NCBI RefSeq assembly: GCF_016613535.2
Contig: NZ_CP071518.1
Location: 1,426,001 to 1,490,000 of the forward strand
Direction of reading: 5' to 3'
Origin: Lysobacter solisilvae
Lineage (GTDB): Bacteria; Pseudomonadota; Gammaproteobacteria; Xanthomonadales; Xanthomonadaceae
DNA: 64,000 bases
Shown: in pieces, positions 41,337-53,108 of the stretch
How the letters are laid out: every line of letters starts with the position of its first letter
Position numbering within the stretch: position 1 is the stretch's first letter
Translations under genes and position numbers: made by a program
The notes under the pieces: generated by a model
Seen by the model: the letters and a program-made list of their open reading frames with translations, nothing else
The model's database searches: none
What the model was told of the DNA's origin: nothing

Positions 41337-42346
41337 GCGACGGCCTGCTCGGGCGTGGGCGCGGCGGGGGCCTTGGCGGCGGTGGCGCCGTCGAGCCATT
41401 TCATGCCGGCGCGCAGCTTGCGGCCCACCGCTTCGATCGGGTGGTCCAGGTCGCCCTGCTTGAGCGCCTTGTACTGCGCGTTGCCGGCCTGGTACTCGGC
41501 GATCCACTGGCGGGCGAAGGTGCCGTCCTGGATCTGCGCCAGCACCTGCTTCATCTGCGCCTTGGCATGGTCGTCGACCACCACCGGGCCGCGCGTGAGC
41601 GCGCCGTACTGGGCAGTCTCGCTGATGAATTCGTGCATGCGGGTGACGCCGCCTTCGTAGAACAGGTCGACGATCAGCTTCAGTTCGTGCAGGCATTCGT
41701 AATAGGCGACTTCAGGCTGGTAGCCGGCCTCGACCAGCGTTTCCCAGCCCAGTTGCACCAGCCTGGTCGCGCCGCCGCACAGCACGGCCTGCTCGCCGAA
41801 CAGGTCGGTCTCGGTTTCCTCCTTGAAGGTGGTGCGGATCGCATTCTGGCGCGCGCCGCCGATGCCGCCGCAGTAGGTCAATGCATGCTGCTCGGCCCGC
41901 CCGCTGCGGTCCTGGTGCACCGCGTACACCGAAGGCACGCCGCGGCCGATCTCGTACTCGCGGCGCACCAGCGCGCCCGGGCCCTTGGGCGCGACCAGCA
42001 CCACGTCGAGGTCGTCGCGCGGCGTGATCTGGCCGAAGTGCACGTTGAAGCCGTGCGCGAACAGCAGCACCGCGCCGGCGCGGATGTTGGGTTCGATGAC
42101 GTCGCGGTACAGCTGCGCCTGCACCATGTCGGGCGTCAGCACCGCGACCAGGTCGGCGCCCTTGACCGCGTCGGCAGGCGCCTTCACCGCGAAGCCGTCG
42201 GCGCGGGCCTTCAGTTCGGTGGGGCCGCCCGGGCGCAGGCCGACGGTCACGTCGAAGCCGGAGTCGCGCAGGTTGAGCGCATGGGCGCGGCCCTCGCTGC
42301 CGTAGCCGAGCAGGGTGATGCGCAGCGAAGTGGGAGTAGTGCTCAT
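41333..42346 (-). CDS. ilvC: Ketol-acid reductoisomerase (NADP+)
   Basis: Isomerises and reduces acetolactate or acetohydroxybutyrate. 337 residues, class I length. The N-terminal Rossmann motif reads [17 protein letters not shown]; the common form is GYGSQGxAHA, so a Glu replaces Gln at residue 18. Catalytic-domain blocks [27 protein letters not shown] and [18 protein letters not shown] are intact, so activity is expected. It lies 67 bp after ilvD and overlaps ilvG by 4 bp. Confidence 0.96.
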   Translation of the reverse strand: MSTTPTSLRITLLGYGSEGRAHALNLRDSGFDVTVGLRPGGPTELKARADGFAVKAPADAVKGADLVAVLTPDMVQAQLYRDVIEPNIRAGAVLLFAHGFNVHFGQITPRDDLDVVLVAPKGPGALVRREYEIGRGVPSVYAVHQDRSGRAEQHALTYCGGIGGARQNAIRTTFKEETETDLFGEQAVLCGGATRLVQLGWETLVEAGYQPEVAYYECLHELKLIVDLFYEGGVTRMHEFISETAQYGALTRGPVVVDDHAKAQMKQVLAQIQDGTFARQWIAEYQAGNAQYKALKQGDLDHPIEAVGRKLRAGMKWLDGATAAKAPAAPTPEQAVA

Positions 42347-42413
42347 CGGATAAGTCCTTTTGCAGGGGAGGGAAGCGCGACGACATTCGCCGGCGCGTGG
42401 AAGAGGTGGGCCG

Positions 42414-44141
42414 TCAGGCGATCAGGGCGGCCGCGATGGGGCGGGGTGCGGCGGGCGAGGCGACGTCGAGCGGCCCGGGTGCGGTGACCGCGCCGCGCGA
42501 GGCCGAGCCCACATCGCGCGCGTACTTGGCGAGCACCCCGGTGCGCACGCGGGCTTCGCGCCGTGCGGCCACGCGCGCGTCGAGGTCGGCGTCCACCTCC
42601 AGTCGGCGCGTGGCGACATCGATGCACACGCGGTCGCCTTCGCGCAGGCGCGCCAGCGGGCCGCCGCGCGCCGCTTCGGGTGCGATGTGCCCGACCATGA
42701 AACCGTGGGTGGCGCCGCTGAAACGTCCGTCGGTGATCAGCGCGACGTCGTTGCCCAGGCCCTGGCCGACCAGGGCGGCGGTGACGGCGAGCATCTCGCG
42801 CATGCCCGGCCCGCCGGCGGGGCCTTCGAAGCGGATCACGACCACGTCGCCGGCGCGGACCTGCCGCGCCTGCACGGCGAGGAAGGCGTCCTCCTCCGAA
42901 TCGAACACGCGCGCCGGGCCTTCGAAATGCTCGCGGCCGTGGCCGGCGAGCTTGAGGATGCAGCCCTCCGGCGCGAGGTTGCCGTACAGGATCGAATAGC
43001 CACCGCGCGGCTTGATCGGATCGTCGATGCTGCGCACCACGTCCTGCGGCGGCACCGCTGGCAGCGCGTCGAGCCCGGCGAACAGGTGCGTGCCGGTGAC
43101 GGTGGCGATGTCATGCAGCAGGCCGGCGCGGCGCAGCTCGTGGGCCACCAGCGCGCTGCCGCCGGCCAGGAACATCTCGGCCGCGGTGTAGCGGCCGCCG
43201 GGCTTGAGGTCGGCGATGACCGGCGTGCGCGCGGCTGCCTCGAATTCCTCCAGGTCGAAGGCGACACCGGCTTCGTGCGCGATCGCCAGCAGGTGCAGCG
43301 CGGCGTTCGTCGAACCGGCGGTGGCCGAGACGGCACGCGCGGCATTGCGCAGGGCCTCGAGGCTGAGGATGTCGCGCGGCGTCGGGCCACCGCGGCGCAA
43401 GGCCTCCATCACCAGCAGGCCGCAGTCGCGCGCCGCGCCGGCCTTGGCGGGATGGGTGGCGGGGATGTCGTTGAACTGCAGCGGCGACAGCCCGAGGAAG
43501 GTCAGCACCATCGCCATCGTGTTGGCGGTGAACTGGCCGCCGCACGCACCGGCGCCAGGACAGGCGTGCGCCTCGATGTCAGCCAGTTGCGCGTCGTCGA
43601 TGCGGCCGGCGCCGTGGGCGCCCACCGCCTCGAACACGTCCTGCACGGTCAGCATGCGTTCGCGCATCTGGCCGTGCTCGTCGCGCACGTGGCATTGGCC
43701 GGGCTGGATGGTGCCGCCGTAGAGGATCACGGTCGGCAGGTCCAGGCGCGCGGCCGCCATCGCGGCGGCGGGGATGGTCTTGTCGCAGCCGACCAGCATC
43801 ACCACCGCGTCCAGGCAGTGGCCGTCGACCGCCAGTTCGATGGAATCGGCGATCGTCTCGCGCGAGGCCAGCGACGCGCGCATGCCCGGCGAGCCCATGG
43901 CGATGCCGTCGGTGACCGCGATGGTGTTGAACTCGATCGGCGTGCCGCCGCCCTCGATCACGCCGGCTCGCACGTGCTGCGCCAGGTCGCGCAGGGTCAG
44001 GTTGCACGGCGACACGTCCGACCAGGTGTGCACCACCGCCACCAGCGGGCGGGCGATGGCCGCGTCGTCGAGTCCGGTGGCGCGCAGCATCGCGCGCGCC
44101 GGAGCGCGGGCGGGTCCGTGTTTGATCGCGTTGCTTCTCAC
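42414..44141 (-). CDS. ilvD: Dihydroxy-acid dehydratase
   Basis: Iron-sulfur dehydratase giving 2-ketoisovalerate and 2-keto-3-methylvalerate. 575 residues. The cluster cysteines are in DVSPCNLTL (near residue 46), [15 protein letters not shown] (near 114) and [13 protein letters not shown] (near 188). The C-terminal [19 protein letters not shown] carries the catalytic serine region. First structural gene after the ilv leader and attenuator, which end 60 bp upstream. Confidence 0.96.
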   Translation of the reverse strand: MRSNAIKHGPARAPARAMLRATGLDDAAIARPLVAVVHTWSDVSPCNLTLRDLAQHVRAGVIEGGGTPIEFNTIAVTDGIAMGSPGMRASLASRETIADSIELAVDGHCLDAVVMLVGCDKTIPAAAMAAARLDLPTVILYGGTIQPGQCHVRDEHGQMRERMLTVQDVFEAVGAHGAGRIDDAQLADIEAHACPGAGACGGQFTANTMAMVLTFLGLSPLQFNDIPATHPAKAGAARDCGLLVMEALRRGGPTPRDILSLEALRNAARAVSATAGSTNAALHLLAIAHEAGVAFDLEEFEAAARTPVIADLKPGGRYTAAEMFLAGGSALVAHELRRAGLLHDIATVTGTHLFAGLDALPAVPPQDVVRSIDDPIKPRGGYSILYGNLAPEGCILKLAGHGREHFEGPARVFDSEEDAFLAVQARQVRAGDVVVIRFEGPAGGPGMREMLAVTAALVGQGLGNDVALITDGRFSGATHGFMVGHIAPEAARGGPLARLREGDRVCIDVATRRLEVDADLDARVAARREARVRTGVLAKYARDVGSASRGAVTAPGPLDVASPAAPRPIAAALIA

Positions 44142-44200
44142 GGTCTGGAAATCCCTGGTGGCGCGGCAATGGCCGCGCGGATCGGAAAAATTCCAGGTGC

Positions 44201-44290
44201 AAAAACAAAAACCCCGCGCCTTTTCGGGCGCGGGGTCCTGGATTGACCTGGGGGTGTGTGCTGCTACTTACACAAACCCGTACTCCGCGC
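44201..44290 (-). promoter_or_regulatory. Attenuator of the ilv-leu operon (terminator with competing antiterminator)
   Basis: On the minus strand the terminator stem is ACCCCGCGCC/GGCGCGGGGT (44236-44227 with 44220-44211), followed by TTTTTGTTTTT (44210-44201). Inside the end of the leader gene, GCGCGG (44290-44285) can pair with CCGCGC of the terminator's 5' arm, which would form an antiterminator. A third element, an 8-of-9-bp pairing between 44279-44271 and 44260-44252, can act as the pause hairpin around the leader stop codon. This is the classical three-hairpin attenuation design. The terminator also ends a short leader RNA by default. Confidence 0.88.
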
Positions 44291-44444
44291 TGAGTGGCCC
44301 GGTAATAAGTACGAGTACGGTAATAAGCGTGCTGATGGCGAGCGCGGTGACCAGCGCGTAACGCGACACAACCGGCGACGCAGCCGCGCGGGCCGCGGTG
44401 TGCGGCACGTGGGCGTTGCGGAGCTGGTTGTTGCGCTGCGTCAT
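44268..44444 (-). CDS. ilvL: ilv-leu operon leader peptide
   Basis: 58-residue peptide whose translation senses branched-chain aminoacyl-tRNA. Residues 31-48 (LVTALAISTLITVLVLIT) hold 11 Leu/Ile/Val and four Thr. In the core LITVLVLI, six codons are CTT, ATT or GTA, which are unusual in this G/C-ending genome and would sharpen stalling when charged tRNA is scarce. The ATG at 44442-44444 has GAGG just upstream. The gene ends 32 bp before the attenuator stem. It is longer than the E. coli leader (32 residues). Confidence 0.85.
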   Translation of the reverse strand: MTQRNNQLRNAHVPHTAARAAASPVVSRYALVTALAISTLITVLVLITGPLSAEYGFV

Positions 44445-44510
44445 GACCTCAGGAAACCACGCACTTGCAAAGCGTGTCAACCGCGGATCCGTGCAGATAA
44501 CCAATGGTCA

Positions 44511-45857
44511 TCACACGCAGCGAAACGCCCCGGTTTCATGCCGTGAAGGCATGTCACCGCGGGTCTCGTCCCAGTTCATCAGTTGCTCGCGTAACCAACT
44601 CGCATCGGCGGGCATGGCCTCGGCATGAGCCGGACGCGACAGCCAGCGGGCGAGCCCGGGCGGCGGCACCACCGTGTGGCCCACCCGTGGTTCGACCACG
44701 GTGTCGAACTTCGCGGCGTGCGCGGTGGCAACCACGGCCCATGGTCGCCTGTCGCCCTGCGCGCGCAGCGTCTCCAGCACATGCAGCCCCACCGCGGTGT
44801 GCGGACACGGCACCACGCCATGGCGGGTGGGTGCCGAAGCGATGGTGCCGCCGATGGTGGCGTCGTCGACGCCGATGGCGCGCATCGACGCCCGCACCTG
44901 GCCGTCGTCCGCGTGCAGTGCGCGCAGCCGCTCGAAGTTGCTGGGCGCGCCGACGTCCATCGCGTTGGCCAGCGTGGCCACGCCCGCCGACGGCGCGTAG
45001 TCGCCACCGGCGAAGAAACGCGGCAGCACGTCGTTGGCGTTGCAGCCGAGCACGATCTCGCCGATCGGCAGCCCCATCCGCCGCGCCAGCCAGCACGCCA
45101 GCGCATTGCCCAGGTTGCCGGTGGGCACGATGAAGTTGAGCGCCTGGCCGTGCTGTTGGCGGTAGGCCAGCGCGGTGTGCGCGTAGTACGCCATCTGCGG
45201 CAGCAGCCTGCCCAGGCTGATGCTGTTGGCCGATCCCAGCGGCAGGCGGGCGCGCAGTGCGGCGTCGCCCAGCACCTGTTTCACGATCGCCTGGCAGTCG
45301 TCGAAGCTGCCCTCGACGCGGAAGCAGCGGACATTGCCGCCGAAGCAGGCCAGCCCGTGCGCCTGCCGCGGTGAGACACGGCCATCGGGGTACAGGATCG
45401 CCACGCGGAAACCCGGCCGGTTGTGGAAGGCCGCGCCCACCGCCGCGCCGGTATCGCCGGAGGTGGCTACCAGGATCGTGGTGGGCGGCTGTCCGTCGTC
45501 CTCGCGCAGGCCGGCCAGGCATTGGGCGAGGAAGCGCGCGGCATAGTCCTTGAAGGCCGCCGTGGGGCCGTGGAACAGCTCGAGCAGGTGGTCGCCCTCG
45601 CCGGCCAGCTCGCGCAACGGCGCCGGGAAGTCGAAGGCACTACGGCAGATGCGTGGCAGTTCCTGCCGCAGGCGGGAACCGGCGAAGTAGGGCGCAAGCA
45701 GCTGCTGCGCGGTGTCGGCCAGCGTCGGGCCGGGATGGGTGAGCGTGGCTGCGGGAATCGTGCGGGGAATGTAGAGGCCGCCGTCCGGCGCCAGGCCCGC
45801 GACCAGCGCGACATCGATGCCGACGGCGTCGCCGCCCCGGGTGCTGATGAAGTCCAT
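44511..45857 (-). CDS. thrC: Threonine synthase
   Basis: PLP enzyme converting O-phosphohomoserine to threonine. 448 residues. The PLP lysine is K103 in HGPTAAFKDYAARF; VATSGDTGAAVGAAF, NSISLGRLLPQMAYY and PTGNLGNALACWLAR follow in the family order. It starts 3 bp after the thrB stop. The ilv leader peptide begins 66 bp after its stop, so read-through from thr into the ilv operon is possible; no terminator is evident between. Confidence 0.96.
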   Translation of the reverse strand: MDFISTRGGDAVGIDVALVAGLAPDGGLYIPRTIPAATLTHPGPTLADTAQQLLAPYFAGSRLRQELPRICRSAFDFPAPLRELAGEGDHLLELFHGPTAAFKDYAARFLAQCLAGLREDDGQPPTTILVATSGDTGAAVGAAFHNRPGFRVAILYPDGRVSPRQAHGLACFGGNVRCFRVEGSFDDCQAIVKQVLGDAALRARLPLGSANSISLGRLLPQMAYYAHTALAYRQQHGQALNFIVPTGNLGNALACWLARRMGLPIGEIVLGCNANDVLPRFFAGGDYAPSAGVATLANAMDVGAPSNFERLRALHADDGQVRASMRAIGVDDATIGGTIASAPTRHGVVPCPHTAVGLHVLETLRAQGDRRPWAVVATAHAAKFDTVVEPRVGHTVVPPPGLARWLSRPAHAEAMPADASWLREQLMNWDETRGDMPSRHETGAFRCV

Positions 45858-45860
45858 CGA

Positions 45861-46913
45861 TCAGCCCTCCACCAGCTCGGCGCGCGGCCCGTTCACCGGC
45901 GAGACGTGCATGTCGCTGGGAAGGTCCACCTGCGCGAACGCCGCCTGCATCGCCAGCGCGGCTTCGTGCGCCTGCGCTTGCGTGTCGAACCAGCCGAACA
46001 CGGTCGGACCGGCGCCGGAAATGCTCGCCCCGAGGGCGCCATGGTCCAGCGCCGCCGCCTGTACCTGCGCGAAGCCCGGGATCAGCGGCGCGCGGCGCGG
46101 CTCGACCAGCACGTCGCGCAGGCCCTGCGCGATCAGCGTGCGGTCGCCGCGCGCCAGGCCGGTGAGGAACAGCGCGAGGTGCTCGCTCTGGCGGACGAAC
46201 TGGGACAGCGCGTACGGCTCGCCCAGCGCGGCGCGCGCGCGCCGCGTCTCCAGCACGAAGTGCGGATGCACCGCCGCGCAGTACAGGTCGGGCGCCGAGA
46301 GCGGAATGGCCTGGGTGGCGGTCGCCAGCACCACGCCGCCGAACAGCATCGGGGCGACGTTGTCGCCATGCAGGCTGCCGCTGGCCACGGCTTCGCCGAC
46401 CAGCGCCAGCGGATACAGCTGGGCGCGCGTCAGCGGCTGGTCCAGCAATGCGTTCGCGGCCACCAGCGCGGCCACGCAGGAGGCCGCCGATCCGCCCAGG
46501 CCCGATCCCAGCGGAATGCCCTTGCGCAGGCGCAGCGAGAAGCCGTGCGTGATGCCGTGGCGTTCGCGCAGTTCCATCAGGGCGCGCCCGGCGGTGTTGG
46601 CCGCGGCGTCCAGCGGCAGCAGCGCGACGCCATCGACGTCGCCTTCGATGGCCTCGATGCGCACGACGGGCGCATCCACGCGCGTCACCACGGCGTGGTC
46701 GCCCAGTCCCGCGAGCGTGTGCCCGAGCAGGTCGAAGCCCACGCCGATGTTGCCGACGCTGGCGGGTGCAAAGGCGGTGGCCCGTGCGGCGATCATCGAG
46801 ATTCCGGTTCCCTGCGGGGTGTGCGCCACCGATCCTCGTGCATCGGCCGGGGGCGCGACAAGCGCGCCGTTCGCCTGGGCGACGTCGGACTGCAGGCTCG
46901 CCGCACCGTTCAC
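45861..46913 (-). CDS. thrB: Homoserine kinase (GHMP family)
   Basis: Phosphorylates homoserine with ATP. The GHMP fold begins [20 protein letters not shown]; the phosphate-binding motif [17 protein letters not shown] lies about 95 residues on, and [15 protein letters not shown] near the C-terminus. Two starts are possible. GTG at 46911-46913 overlaps the thrA stop (GTGA) and has GGGAG seven bases upstream, giving 350 residues with a 39-residue low-complexity lead; I give this one. ATG at 46796 begins the conserved fold directly (311 residues) and is the main alternative. Confidence 0.9.
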   Translation of the reverse strand: MNGAASLQSDVAQANGALVAPPADARGSVAHTPQGTGISMIAARATAFAPASVGNIGVGFDLLGHTLAGLGDHAVVTRVDAPVVRIEAIEGDVDGVALLPLDAAANTAGRALMELRERHGITHGFSLRLRKGIPLGSGLGGSAASCVAALVAANALLDQPLTRAQLYPLALVGEAVASGSLHGDNVAPMLFGGVVLATATQAIPLSAPDLYCAAVHPHFVLETRRARAALGEPYALSQFVRQSEHLALFLTGLARGDRTLIAQGLRDVLVEPRRAPLIPGFAQVQAAALDHGALGASISGAGPTVFGWFDTQAQAHEAALAMQAAFAQVDLPSDMHVSPVNGPRAELVEG

Positions 46914-49405
46914 AGGCGTGCTCCCAGGGCCTGTGCGATGGCCAGCACGTCGCCGAACACGCCGGCGGCGGTGACCTCCGGCCCGGCACCGGGCCCCTGC
47001 ACCACCAGCGGATTGTCGGCGTAGCGCCGCGTGCGGAACTGGATGAGGTTGTCGGTCAGCGCGCCGTGCAGGCTGGCATGTCCCGGTTCGGGCGACACGA
47101 GCCCGACACGCGCGCGGCCCTGCGCATCGAGCTGCGCCAGGTAGCGCAGCGACCGGCCCTGGGCCTGGGCGGCCGACAGGCGCGCCTGCAGCGGGGCGTC
47201 GAGCTCGTCCAGGCGGGCGAGGAACTGCTCGCGGCTGACCGTGCGCAGCGCCGGTGGCACCAGGCTTTCGATCTCGACGTCCTCCATCGCCAGCTCGCGG
47301 CCGGCCTCGCGGGCCAGGATCACCAGCTTGCGCGCCACGTCGATGCCGGACAGGTCGTCGCGCGGATCCGGTTCGGTATAGCCGCGCTCGCTGGCCTCGC
47401 GCACCAGCTGGGAGAACGGCTGGCTGCCGTCGAAACGGTTGAACAGCCAGGCCAGGGTGCCCGACAGCACGCCGTCGACGTGGGTGAGTTCGTCGCCGGT
47501 GTCGAGCTGGCAGCGCAGCGTCTGGATCACTGGCAGCCCCGCGCCGACGGTGGCTTCGTAACGGAAATGCCCGCCGTGGCGCGTGGCGGCGCGGATCGCG
47601 CGGTAGCGCTCCAGCGGGCCACTGCCGGCGTGCTTGTTGGGGGTGACCACGTGGATGCCGGCGGCCAGCCATTGCGGGTAGTGCGCGGCGACCTCGTCGC
47701 TGCCGCTGCAGTCCACGATCAGCGCATGCGGCAGGTGTTCGGCGCGCACGTGCTGGGCGAAGCGGGTGAGATCCAGCGTCTGGCCCGCGTCGAGCCCGTC
47801 GAGTGCGCCGGCCGGGTCGAGCGCGCGTTCGGCCAAGTGCATCTGGCGGCTGTTGGCGATCGCGCGCAGGCGCAGGTCCAGGCCACCGCCATTGGAATAA
47901 CGCGGCTGCAGCTGCGCCAGCTGGCCCAGCAGGGCGCGCCCCACCTTGCCCGGCCCGATCAGGCCGACCGATAGCGTCTGCGGCGACAGCCAGAACGCCG
48001 CGTGCGCCGCGCGCAGGCCGCGCACCGCGTCCTGCGCATCGACCACCACCGAGATGTTGCGTTCGCTCGCGCCCTGCGCGATCGCGCGGATGTTCACCCG
48101 CGCCTGCGCCAGGCCGTGGAACAGCCGCGCGGCGACGCCGTGCGTGCCAACCATGCCATCGCCCACCGCCGCCAGCACCGCGACATCGCGGTCCACGGTG
48201 ACGCCTTCGACCTGGCCGTCGGCGATGGCTTCGGCGAAGGCCTGCGCCACCGCGACGCGCGCCGCTTCGGCTTCCTCGCCCCGCACCAGGCAGCAGATGG
48301 TGTGCTCGCTAGAGCCCTGGGTGATCATCGTCACCGAAACGCGCGCTTCGCGCAGCGCGGCGAACAGGCGCTCGGCGGTGCCGGGCACGCCGATCAGGCC
48401 GGCGCCGCTGAGTTCCAGCACCGCCATCGCGTGCACCAGGCTCAGTCCCTTCACCGGCGATGCCGCCGGGGCCGACTCGCGTGCGATGCGCGTGCCGGGC
48501 GCGGCGGGATTGAGCGTGTTGCGGATCAGGATCGGCAGCCCGGCCTGCATGGCCGGCGCCATCGTCTGCGGATGCAGCACCTTGGCGCCGAAATAGGCCA
48601 GTTCGCAGGCTTCCGCGTAGGACATCGACGCCAGGCAGACCGCGTCGGGCACCAGCCGCGGGTCCGCGCTGAGCACGCCGTCGACGTCGGTCCAGATGGT
48701 GAGTTCGCCCGCGCCGAACAGCACGGCGAAGATCGCCGCGGAATAATCGCTGCCATTGCGGCCGAGCGTGGCGATGCGGTCCTCGCCGTCGCGCGCGATG
48801 AAGCCGGTGATGACGACGTTCTCCTGCGGATGCGCGGCGCGCCACCGCGCGAGCCGGGCCTGGCTGCGGTCCCAGTCCACGGCCATGCCCAGTTCGCCCG
48901 CATGCACGACCAGCACGTCGCGGGCGTCCAGCCGCGCCCAGCCCGCCGGCTCAGCGCCCAGGACGGCATGCAGCAGATGCGAGGACAGCACTTCGCCCAG
49001 CCCCTGCACGGTGGCGTGCCAGTGCGGCTCGGGGGACGGGGCCTGCAGCAGGGCATGCAGGGTGTCGAGTTCCACCGCCAGGCACTGGCCGAGCACGCCG
49101 GCGGGGTCGAGCGACTGCGCCGTGGCCAAGTGCCGGTCCCGCAGCGCCTGGAAATCGGGGAGCCAGGCCTCGTCGGCCAGTGCGGCGTTCGCCAGGGCCG
49201 TCAGCGCATCGGTGATGCCCTGCATCGCCGAAACCACCACCACGCCCGGGCCCCCGGCGTCGGCCAGCAAAGTGGCTACGTTCCGGAAGCGGGCGGCGTC
49301 GGCCAGGCTGCTGCCGCCGAACTTGTGGGCACTGCGCAGGCGGAGGGAAGCAGGCGGGGCGGGCCGTTTTTCGGCCTGCGGCAGTGCGGGGGCGACGAGT
49401 GACAT
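46910..49405 (-). CDS. thrA: Bifunctional aspartate kinase/homoserine dehydrogenase I
   Basis: Fused enzyme for the first and third steps from aspartate to homoserine. 831 residues. The kinase domain opens with [16 protein letters not shown] near residue 30; paired ACT domains (about 320-470) carry [15 protein letters not shown] and [19 protein letters not shown]. The homoserine dehydrogenase half begins [14 protein letters not shown] near residue 480, with VVTPNKHA and [12 protein letters not shown] further on. AAGGAG lies seven bases before the ATG at 49405. The ACT pair suggests threonine inhibition. Transcription is likely controlled by the thr leader upstream. Confidence 0.95.
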   Translation of the reverse strand: MSLVAPALPQAEKRPAPPASLRLRSAHKFGGSSLADAARFRNVATLLADAGGPGVVVVSAMQGITDALTALANAALADEAWLPDFQALRDRHLATAQSLDPAGVLGQCLAVELDTLHALLQAPSPEPHWHATVQGLGEVLSSHLLHAVLGAEPAGWARLDARDVLVVHAGELGMAVDWDRSQARLARWRAAHPQENVVITGFIARDGEDRIATLGRNGSDYSAAIFAVLFGAGELTIWTDVDGVLSADPRLVPDAVCLASMSYAEACELAYFGAKVLHPQTMAPAMQAGLPILIRNTLNPAAPGTRIARESAPAASPVKGLSLVHAMAVLELSGAGLIGVPGTAERLFAALREARVSVTMITQGSSEHTICCLVRGEEAEAARVAVAQAFAEAIADGQVEGVTVDRDVAVLAAVGDGMVGTHGVAARLFHGLAQARVNIRAIAQGASERNISVVVDAQDAVRGLRAAHAAFWLSPQTLSVGLIGPGKVGRALLGQLAQLQPRYSNGGGLDLRLRAIANSRQMHLAERALDPAGALDGLDAGQTLDLTRFAQHVRAEHLPHALIVDCSGSDEVAAHYPQWLAAGIHVVTPNKHAGSGPLERYRAIRAATRHGGHFRYEATVGAGLPVIQTLRCQLDTGDELTHVDGVLSGTLAWLFNRFDGSQPFSQLVREASERGYTEPDPRDDLSGIDVARKLVILAREAGRELAMEDVEIESLVPPALRTVSREQFLARLDELDAPLQARLSAAQAQGRSLRYLAQLDAQGRARVGLVSPEPGHASLHGALTDNLIQFRTRRYADNPLVVQGPGAGPEVTAAGVFGDVLAIAQALGARL

Positions 49406-49449
49406 GGCAAGGCTCCTTGAGAGCCCCGCAGCGACCGGACCGGGAGCGC

Positions 49450-49515
49450 CCCGCATCCGGTTCGGATGCGGGACGGGGTGGTGGATTCCTAGTCCGACAC
49501 GCCCAGCCGCATCCG
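49450..49515 (-). promoter_or_regulatory. thr operon attenuator (competing hairpins)
   Basis: The stem CCCGCATCCG/CGGATGCGGG (minus strand, 49472-49463 with 49459-49450, AAC loop) lies between the leader peptide and thrA. Inside the leader gene, just after the Thr codons, CGGATGCGG (49515-49507) is an exact copy of the 3' arm and can pair with the 5' arm instead. That is the competition expected of an antiterminator. No U tract follows the hairpin, so it may act by pausing, by Rho or on translation rather than as a plain intrinsic terminator. Confidence 0.72.
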
Positions 49516-49617
49516 CCACCTGGTGGTGGTCGTAGTGCGGGTGGTGGTAATCGCACGCGCGCCGGTCTGCGCGGGAGCGCAGCGGAAGTGGGCGGAGCGG
49601 GCGAAGGTGACGGGCAT
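49489..49617 (-). CDS. thrL: thr operon leader peptide
   Basis: 42-residue peptide with the control run ITTTRTTTTT at residues 23-32: one Ile and eight Thr codons (mostly ACC). This resembles the Thr/Ile-rich leader of enterobacterial thrABC and would stall ribosomes when Thr-tRNA (or Ile-tRNA) is scarce. The ATG is at 49615-49617 and the TAG at 49489-49491, 84 bp before thrA. A Shine-Dalgarno is not obvious, so the start is less sure than the Thr run. Confidence 0.8.
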   Translation of the reverse strand: MPVTFARSAHFRCAPAQTGARAITTTRTTTTTRWRMRLGVSD

Positions 49618-49794
49618 GGGCTAGTGATAGCGGGCGGCGCGGGGGGAAGTCAAATGACGATTTCGTGGCGCCCGCCCCCGGAACGCCGGCCGTGGAGCCC
49701 GGCGGACGTGCGCGCCGTCCATGTCCGAAGCAACGCGCGTGGCCCATGCGCCCGGCCATCGGAGAAGCCCGCCCGCGCCTTGTGGTCTAATGTG

Positions 49795-49886
49795 CCCCGA
49801 AGCGGGGGTACCGCGGGCGCCTGGCGCCGCGGTTGAGACAGACCCTTCGAACCTGATGCGGGTCACGCCGCCGTAGGGAGCTTCGC
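49795..49886 (+). promoter_or_regulatory. TPP riboswitch (THI element) of thiC
   Basis: P1 is closed by CGAAGC (49799-49804) with GCTTCG (49880-49885). Conserved core elements are present in order: GGGGGTACC, a variable hairpin, the TTGAGA block (consensus CTGAGA), ACCCTTCGAACCTGAT and CGTAGGGAGC. It lies about 160 bp upstream of thiC, which encodes the pyrimidine branch of thiamine synthesis; thiamine pyrophosphate binding should lower thiC expression. The switching stem in the leader is not clear to me. Confidence 0.95.
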
Positions 49887-49948
49887 CGGACACGCCCCCG
49901 CGCCTGCAGGGCACGTCCGCGCGCCGCCGCTTCGTCGCGCCGCGATGA

Positions 49949-51922
<1,974 letters not shown>

Positions 51923-52043
51923 GCCTGATCCGTCCACGCACGGTCGCCAGCCGGATCCCACTGGCGGCCGTGGGGCCATCGCGCACGGGGCGCACCTTCC
52001 GGGGGGCGCCCGGCGCCGTCCGCGGTCGTACACTGGCGCCTCG

Positions 52044-52730
52044 ATGACCACAACGCCCGACCTCCCCCGCGAACGATGGAGCGCCCGCGCGCGCCGCCAC
52101 CCTTCCGCGTTCCTGCTGGCCGCGCAGCTGCTGAGCCTGCTGCTGTTCCCGGTGCTCGACGGGCACGAAGGCCGGGTGGTCTTCGGAGGCTTCAGCGTGC
52201 TGGTGCTGGTGCTGGCCGTGTGGGTGGTGAACCGCACGCCCTCGGTGAACTGGATCGCCTGGCTGCTGGCCGCGCCGGCCTGCGTGCTGTCGCTGCTGTC
52301 GGTGCTGTTCGACAGCCAGACCCTGCTGGTGTGGTCGTCCGCCTTCGAGGCCGCGGTGTACTTCTACGCGGCGGTCAGCCTGATCGTCTACATGATGAGC
52401 GACCATCGCGTCACCACGGACGAACTGCTCGCCGCCGGCGCGACGTTCACGCTGCTGGCCTGGGGCTTCGCCTACCTGTTCGTGGTGTGCCAGCACTGGT
52501 ATCCGGACAGCTTCGCCGGCGCGGTGATGCCCGAGCGTCCCCGCACCTGGCTGGAGCTGCTCTTCTTCAGTTTCACCAATCTCTCGGCGACCGGCCTGGG
52601 CGACATCGTGCCGCTGTCGCCCGCCGCGCGCGTGCTGACCATGTTCGAGCAGCTGGCCGGCGTGGGCTACGTGGCGGTGGTGGTCTCGCGCCTGATCGGC
52701 TTGTCCATCCTGCGCGCATCCAAGCGCTAG
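52044..52730 (+). CDS. Small ion-channel-domain membrane protein
   Basis: 228-residue inner-membrane protein with about four N-terminal helices and a C-terminal two-helix pore module of the Ion_trans_2 type. The pore helix and filter read SFTNLSATGLGDIVP near residue 185. The place held by TVGYG in potassium channels is ATGLG, keeping T-G-x-G-D but losing Tyr, so ion selectivity is uncertain. No ligand-binding tail (no RCK domain). Start ATG at 52044. Monocistronic by appearance. Confidence 0.78.
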   Translation: MTTTPDLPRERWSARARRHPSAFLLAAQLLSLLLFPVLDGHEGRVVFGGFSVLVLVLAVWVVNRTPSVNWIAWLLAAPACVLSLLSVLFDSQTLLVWSSAFEAAVYFYAAVSLIVYMMSDHRVTTDELLAAGATFTLLAWGFAYLFVVCQHWYPDSFAGAVMPERPRTWLELLFFSFTNLSATGLGDIVPLSPAARVLTMFEQLAGVGYVAVVVSRLIGLSILRASKR

Positions 52731-52736
52731 GCCCGC

Positions 52737-52880
52737 TCAGCCCCTTCCCCGCTCCGCGGGTGAGAGGACGCGCTTGCGGACCACGGGGCCGCGGTCGAAG
52801 CCAGCTGGCTGTGCCTGCTGGCCGGGGCTGTGGGGATGGGGGACAACGATCGCCGGGCAGCCCTGGCGTGCCGCGATCAG
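52737..52880. repeat. Dispersed intergenic repeat (single copy of the 56.7- and 58.5-kb families)
   Basis: Contains CCCCTTCCCCGCTCCGCGGG, then GAGAGGACGCGCTTGCGGAC, then GGGATGGGGGACAACGATCG, all nearly identical to pieces at 56640-57022 and 58438-58580. It looks like a decayed or mosaic member of a repeated extragenic element. The remainder of the 52731-53108 gap shows nothing I can name. Confidence 0.75.
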
Positions 52881-53108
52881 TCCGTCCCGCGGCCTGCTCC
52901 TGAACCCGCGTTCATCCGTAAACACAGTCGCGGCGCCCCCTGCGCCTAGAATTCCCCCGCATCGACGGCGGTCCTGCGCTTCCGCCGCCCGTGATTCATC
53001 ACCGCCGGCAGCCGGGACATCGCGGCCGGCGGCCCGCGTGCCCCGCGGGACGTCCACGTCCATTGGCACATCCGGCCGTCAGCGGTCGCAGTCCATCATT
53101 GCCGGCTC

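Noticed and set aside
44452..44480. A TTGACA-based promoter for the ilv operon (TTGACA at 44480-44475 on the minus strand)
   Set aside because: The -35 is perfect but no acceptable -10 lies at 16-18 bp and the start would fall almost on the leader ATG, so I did not annotate it.
52731..53108. A gene between the channel and the CadC-like regulator
   Set aside because: The stretch is largely dispersed-repeat sequence; short frames there do not look coding.
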